The position numbers and the translations under genes are program-made. Shown here in pieces: positions 60,684 through 64,000 of a stretch of 64,000 nt of DNA; within the stretch, counting starts at the first letter, position 1; every line of letters starts with the position of its first letter. Source of the DNA: Paenibacillus sp. FSL R7-0204 (GTDB lineage: Bacteria > Bacillota > Bacilli > Paenibacillales > Paenibacillaceae); assembly GCF_038002225.1 (NCBI RefSeq), contig NZ_JBBOCA010000001.1, forward strand, positions 558,001-622,000. Direction: 5' to 3'. The notes below the pieces were generated by a model. The model made no database searches, had not been told where the DNA came from, and saw only the letters and a program-made list of their open reading frames with translations.

Positions 60684-61634
60684 ATGACTATGCATACTGC
60701 AGGGATTCACCATGTTACCGCTTTTGTAGGAGACGCACAGCGTAATGCTGATTTCTATGCCGGAATTCTGGGCCTGCGGCTCGTCAAAAAAACCATCAAT
60801 TTCGACGCCCCCGAGGTCTACCACCTCTACTTCGGCAATGAGCAGGGTGCACCGGGTACGATCATCACCTTCTTCCCATGGGCTCATGGCCGTAAAGGCA
60901 GAATCGGCGGCGGCCAGGTCGGTTTGACCACGTATGCAGTACCGGCCGGCTCTTTCGGATTCTGGGAGCAGCGGCTGGCCGCTTACCAGATCTCTGTGAC
61001 TAAGGTTACCCGGATCGGCGAGTCTTATCTCTCCTTCGCAGATTATGACGGACTGCGGATTGAGCTGGTGGAGCGGGAAGAAGGTGCGCTGAGCACCTGG
61101 TCGTTCGGCGGCGTTCCGGTAGAGCATGCGGTCAAAGGCTTCGGAGGTGCTGTCCTCTACAGCACAGCACCGGAACGCACAGCTGATACACTCTCCCGCA
61201 CACTGGGGATGGAACGTATTGCTGAAGGGGACGGTTATATCCGGTATAGAGCTTCCGGCAATATCGGCAATATTATTGATCTGAAGGCGACTCCGGTTCC
61301 GCAAGGCGGCGGCGGGACGGGTACGGTTCACCATATTGCCTGGCGGGCCGCAGATGACAGTGAGCAGCTGGAGTGGGGCCGCCGGGTTCAGAGTCACGGC
61401 TACCAGCCGACTCCAGTGCAGGACCGCCAGTACTTCAATGCCATCTACTTCCGGGAAGAAGGCGGAATTCTGTTCGAGATTGCAACCGATCCTCCAGGCT
61501 TCGCCCGTGATGAAGCACCTGAGGCGCTGGGGCAGAAGCTGATGCTTCCGGCGTGGTTTGAGCCGCAGCGTGCGGCAATTGAAGCGAATTTAAGCCCGTT
61601 TGAAATCCGTGAACTGGAGGTGAAGCCGGTATGA
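60684..61634 (+). CDS. mhqO: Ring-cleaving dioxygenase (MhqO-like, VOC fold)
   Basis: A 316-residue protein with two vicinal-oxygen-chelate (glyoxalase) modules: AGIHHVTAFVGDAQRNADFYAGILGLRLVKKTINFD near the N terminus and GTVHHIAWRAADDSEQLEWG ... GGILFEIATDPPGF in the C-terminal half, giving the 2-His-1-Glu metal site. MhqA/MhqO-type enzymes open hydroquinone rings. AGGAGGG precedes the ATG. It overlaps mhqD by four bases. Confidence 0.92.
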   Translation: MTMHTAGIHHVTAFVGDAQRNADFYAGILGLRLVKKTINFDAPEVYHLYFGNEQGAPGTIITFFPWAHGRKGRIGGGQVGLTTYAVPAGSFGFWEQRLAAYQISVTKVTRIGESYLSFADYDGLRIELVEREEGALSTWSFGGVPVEHAVKGFGGAVLYSTAPERTADTLSRTLGMERIAEGDGYIRYRASGNIGNIIDLKATPVPQGGGGTGTVHHIAWRAADDSEQLEWGRRVQSHGYQPTPVQDRQYFNAIYFREEGGILFEIATDPPGFARDEAPEALGQKLMLPAWFEPQRAAIEANLSPFEIRELEVKPV

Positions 61635-62248
61635 TTCATGTATTTGAGCAAGGTTGGGACGTAACACAGCCAACGCTGGTTTTATTCCATGGCACAGGCG
61701 GCAATGAACGTGATTTGCTGCCGCTGGCCGAGCTGCTGGCACCTGGAGCATCTGTGCTGGGTATCCGCGGCAATGTGCTGGAGAATGGCATGCCCCGCTT
61801 TTTCCGGCGGCTGGCGGAGGGGATTTTTGATGAGGAGGATCTGATCTTCCGCACCCATGAGGTGAAGCAGTTCCTGGAGGAAGCGGCTGCAAAATATGGC
61901 TTCGATGCCGGTAATCTGGTCGCTGTCGGCTATTCCAACGGTGCGAACATCGCGGGCAGCCTGCTCTTCCATTACGGAGCCCTCTTCCGGGCGGCAGTGC
62001 TGCTGCACCCGATGGTTCCGCTGCGTGGCCTGGCGATTCCTTCGCTACAGGGCGTTCCGGTCTTTATCGGGGCAGGAACCAATGATCCGATTATCCGCTC
62101 CGAGGAGACCCGGGAGCTGGAGGCTCTGCTTAGCGGCGCCGGAGCAGAGGTTACCTCACATTGGGGCAATCAGGGGCACCGCCTGAGCGCCGCCGAGGCA
62201 GAGGCGGCAAGAGACTGGCTGGCTCCTCTGACGGGTTCAGTGAAGTAA
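61631..62248 (+). CDS. mhqD: Alpha/beta-hydrolase (MhqD-like carboxylesterase)
   Basis: A 205-residue hydrolase of the phospholipase/carboxylesterase family. Catalytic triad: Ser102 (GYSNG), Asp152 (GAGTNDPI), His183 (NQGHRLS); the oxyanion motif is LFHGTGGNERDL. It lies in an ATGA overlap after the ring-cleaving dioxygenase, so it probably acts on ring-cleavage products, as proposed for MhqD. A perfect terminator follows. Confidence 0.92.
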   Translation: MIHVFEQGWDVTQPTLVLFHGTGGNERDLLPLAELLAPGASVLGIRGNVLENGMPRFFRRLAEGIFDEEDLIFRTHEVKQFLEEAAAKYGFDAGNLVAVGYSNGANIAGSLLFHYGALFRAAVLLHPMVPLRGLAIPSLQGVPVFIGAGTNDPIIRSEETRELEALLSGAGAEVTSHWGNQGHRLSAAEAEAARDWLAPLTGSVK

Positions 62249-62269
62249 CAACAGCACCACCCGGAATAA

Positions 62270-62319
62270 CCGCATGCGGGCCTGCCGATCACCGAGAGGA
62301 TTGGCAGGCCCGCATGCGG
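62270..62319 (+). terminator. Terminator of the mhq operon
   Basis: CCGCATGCGGGCCTGCC (62270-62286) and GGCAGGCCCGCATGCGG (62303-62319) form a perfect 17-bp stem; CTTTCTGTTG follows. Confidence 0.85.
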
Positions 62320-62344
62320 CTTTCTGTTGTATTCGAAGTGATGC

Positions 62345-62418
62345 TTATCGTCTATTGTGTGCTGTCGGTGGATGGGAGGGCGGACAGGATGTACGTGAAA
62401 ACCGAACACAATGGGCAG
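62345..62418 (+). repeat. ACAATG unit, related to the 51-bp repeat
   Basis: Contains GGTGGATGG, GGATGTACGTGAAAACCGAA and CACAATGGGCAG, aligning to 13190-13251. Confidence 0.55.
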
Positions 62419-62437
62419 AGTTGGGGGGCGGGCTGCG

Positions 62438-62511
62438 AATGTTGCATTTCGTGCAGGATTTGCTGATAAGCCGCCCGACTTGAGCAACATTGTTGTATTT
62501 TCTGCAGGATC
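62438..62511 (+). repeat. Two tandem TGTTGCA...TGCAGGAT units
   Basis: AATGTTGCATTTCGTGCAGG and CATTGTTGTATTTTCTGCAGG recur about 47 bp apart. An inverted copy is at 13305-13335, in both places next to the ACAATGTG units. The remainder of 62512-62787 has no supported gene. Confidence 0.55.
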
Positions 62512-62787
62512 TCCATGTAGGCCTGCCGATCCACTCCTCCTAAGCCACACCAATCAAGCCGCCTATCAAACCCGCTTTTATCAGACAGCACCTACTCATC
62601 TGCTCCCTCTGCATCAGTCCCCCTAATTTCACCGTCCACCCGCTGCCGCGCTTTCCCGCCGAACCATAAATTCATTGAACAATCCGGCGGTAATCGGGTA
62701 GTATGAAGAAATATATAAACGGACCTGAATATAAATGGCTCTGCCGTCTTACTAAAGGTTACCGGCAAGAAAGGATGTATCCTGTTC

Positions 62788-64000
62788 ATGATGAAGCAAA
62801 ATTCGGTGACAAGCCTGGCCGAGGGCGCGCCGTCCAGAAGCCAGCGGCTGCAGCTTGCCGTGATTCTGGGAGCCATCGCTACCATTGGTCCGCTGTCGAT
62901 TGATATGTATCTGCCTGCCTTGCCTGCTCTTGGCCTCTATTTCGATACCAGTCCCGCCATGATTCAGCTTACCCTGACCTTCTTCCTGCTGGGGCTGGCT
63001 TCGGGCCAGCTTGTAGCCGGCCCGCTCAGTGATGTGCATGGGCGCCGGATTCCGCTGTTGTTCGGAATGGTCATCTATGCAGTGTCTTCGCTGCTCTGCG
63101 CGTTCAGCCCGTCCATCGGACTGCTGATTGTGCTGCGCTTCATTCAAGGCCTGGCCGGATCGGTAGGGGTGGTAATCTCCCGTGCGGCGGTCCGCGATAT
63201 GTACAGCGGCTCGGAATTAACCAAGTTCTTCTCGCTGCTGATGATTGTCAACGGACTGGGTCCGATCGCTGCTCCGGTCATCGGGGGGCAGCTGCTGAGA
63301 GTGACGGACTGGAAGGGTGTATTTATCGTCTTGTTCGTATGCGGGCTGCTCTTCGCGGCGGTCATTCTCCTGCGGCTGCCGGAGACCCTGCCTAAGGAAC
63401 GGCGTATCCGCAGCGGGCTCAGAGGGACCCTGCGTACCTTCCGCATCCTGCTCGGGAATGCCGGATTCATGGGCTACGCGCTCTCCCAGGGCTTTGTTAT
63501 GGCAGGAATGTTCGCTTATATCTCAGGTTCATCCTTTGTTCTGCAGACGATTTACGGGGTATCCCCGCAAATGTACAGCCTGATCTTCGCCGTGAATGGC
63601 TTGGGTATTATTCTGACCGGGCAGATTGCCGGGCGGATGTCGGCCAGAGTGGGTGAGCGTAAGCTGCTGATCTGCGGCCTTCTGCTTAGTACCTCCGGAG
63701 GTATTCTGCTGCTGATTACCCTCCTCGCCGGAGGCGGACTGCTGCCGATCCTAATCTGTCTGTTCGCTGTGGTTGCAAGTGTAGGTCTGGTGGGTACGAC
63801 GAGCTTCTCGCTGGCGATGCAGGATCAGGGGGAGACCGCTGGCAGCGCCTCTGCGCTTCTTGGTCTGCTTCCCTTGCTGCTGGGGAGCTGTGCGGCTCCG
63901 CTGGTCGGACTTGGCGGCAGCGGCTCGGCTCTGCCGATGGCCCTGGTCATCGCGGGAGCGGGTCTCCTGTCGGTTCTGTCCTATCTGCTGCTGTGCAGAA
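62788..64000 (+). CDS. Bcr/CflA-family MFS multidrug transporter, 3' end missing
   Basis: The frame is open to the end of the window (about 404 residues seen, so nearly complete). After a polar N terminus (MMKQNSVTSLAEGAPSSRSQ) come twelve predicted helices. Bcr/CflA marks are GPLSIDMYLPALPAL in TM1, FFLLGLASGQLVAGPLSDVHGRR and LRFIQGLAGSVGVVISRAAVRDMYSG. It is a proton-driven exporter of drugs or metabolites. AAAGGATG lies about twelve bases before ATG 62788 (62791 is an alternative). Confidence 0.9.
   Translation, partial: MMKQNSVTSLAEGAPSRSQRLQLAVILGAIATIGPLSIDMYLPALPALGLYFDTSPAMIQLTLTFFLLGLASGQLVAGPLSDVHGRRIPLLFGMVIYAVSSLLCAFSPSIGLLIVLRFIQGLAGSVGVVISRAAVRDMYSGSELTKFFSLLMIVNGLGPIAAPVIGGQLLRVTDWKGVFIVLFVCGLLFAAVILLRLPETLPKERRIRSGLRGTLRTFRILLGNAGFMGYALSQGFVMAGMFAYISGSSFVLQTIYGVSPQMYSLIFAVNGLGIILTGQIAGRMSARVGERKLLICGLLLSTSGGILLLITLLAGGGLLPILICLFAVVASVGLVGTTSFSLAMQDQGETAGSASALLGLLPLLLGSCAAPLVGLGGSGSALPMALVIAGAGLLSVLSYLLLCR

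Overview
The window looks like chromosomal DNA of a Paenibacillus or close relative (Bacillota, roughly 55 % GC). The signs are strong AGGAGG-type ribosome binding sites, sigma-A promoters with 17-base spacing, a csp/ydjO-type cold-shock pair, YesM/YesN-type two-component proteins, CcpA-, GlnR- and LacI-like operators, and a receptor/peptide pair that fits the AloR/Alo quorum-sensing family of Paenibacillus. No rRNA, tRNA, CRISPR array, insertion sequence or phage gene was seen. Both ends cut genes: a DUF3999-like protein on the left and a Bcr/CflA-type transporter on the right.

Region by region. 0-4.3 kb: envelope protein, metallo-hydrolase, cold-shock genes and a structured intergenic repeat. 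4.4-8.4 kb: sensor kinase, response regulator and an orphan sugar-binding lipoprotein. 8.5-13.1 kb: MATE exporter, formaldehyde-fixing hxlA-hxlB with hxlR, and an Old Yellow Enzyme. 13.5-18.1 kb: pepT, a class D sortase with its LPDTA substrate, and a luciferase-like oxidoreductase. 18.4-26.6 kb: a LacI regulator, a sugar ABC transporter without its own ATPase, and a fused GH65 phosphorylase/beta-phosphoglucomutase, with matching operators and a cre site. 27-38.4 kb: a second LacI regulator, a large GGDEF-EAL protein, aldehyde dehydrogenase, a Crp/Fnr regulator divergent from hcp, an aldo/keto reductase, and a FapA (DUF342) gene behind a cyclic-di-GMP-I riboswitch.

39.1-47.6 kb is an eight-gene operon that reads as a complete cyanuric acid degradation system. 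It encodes biuret hydrolase (BiuH), an NMT1-type ABC importer (binding protein, ATPase, permease), cyanuric acid hydrolase (AtzD family) with all three Ser/Lys pairs, a cupin, a PucR regulator and allophanate hydrolase (AtzF). A perfect GlnR/TnrA box lies in front of it. The proposed flow is import, ring opening to carboxybiuret (which decarboxylates to biuret), biuret to allophanate, and allophanate to ammonia and CO2, under nitrogen control.

48-64 kb: FUSC-type membrane protein, potABCD, a PD-(D/E)XK nuclease with a winged helix, and an XRE-TPR receptor whose 3' end overlaps a 47-codon secreted pro-peptide gene ending SHGVGGS (AloR/Alo-like). Then come a methyltransferase, mqnD and mqnB of the futalosine menaquinone route, and a quinone-stress cluster (mhqR-doxX-mhqO-mhqD) with two matching MarR operators. 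Several families of short interspersed repeats occupy the intergenic spaces.
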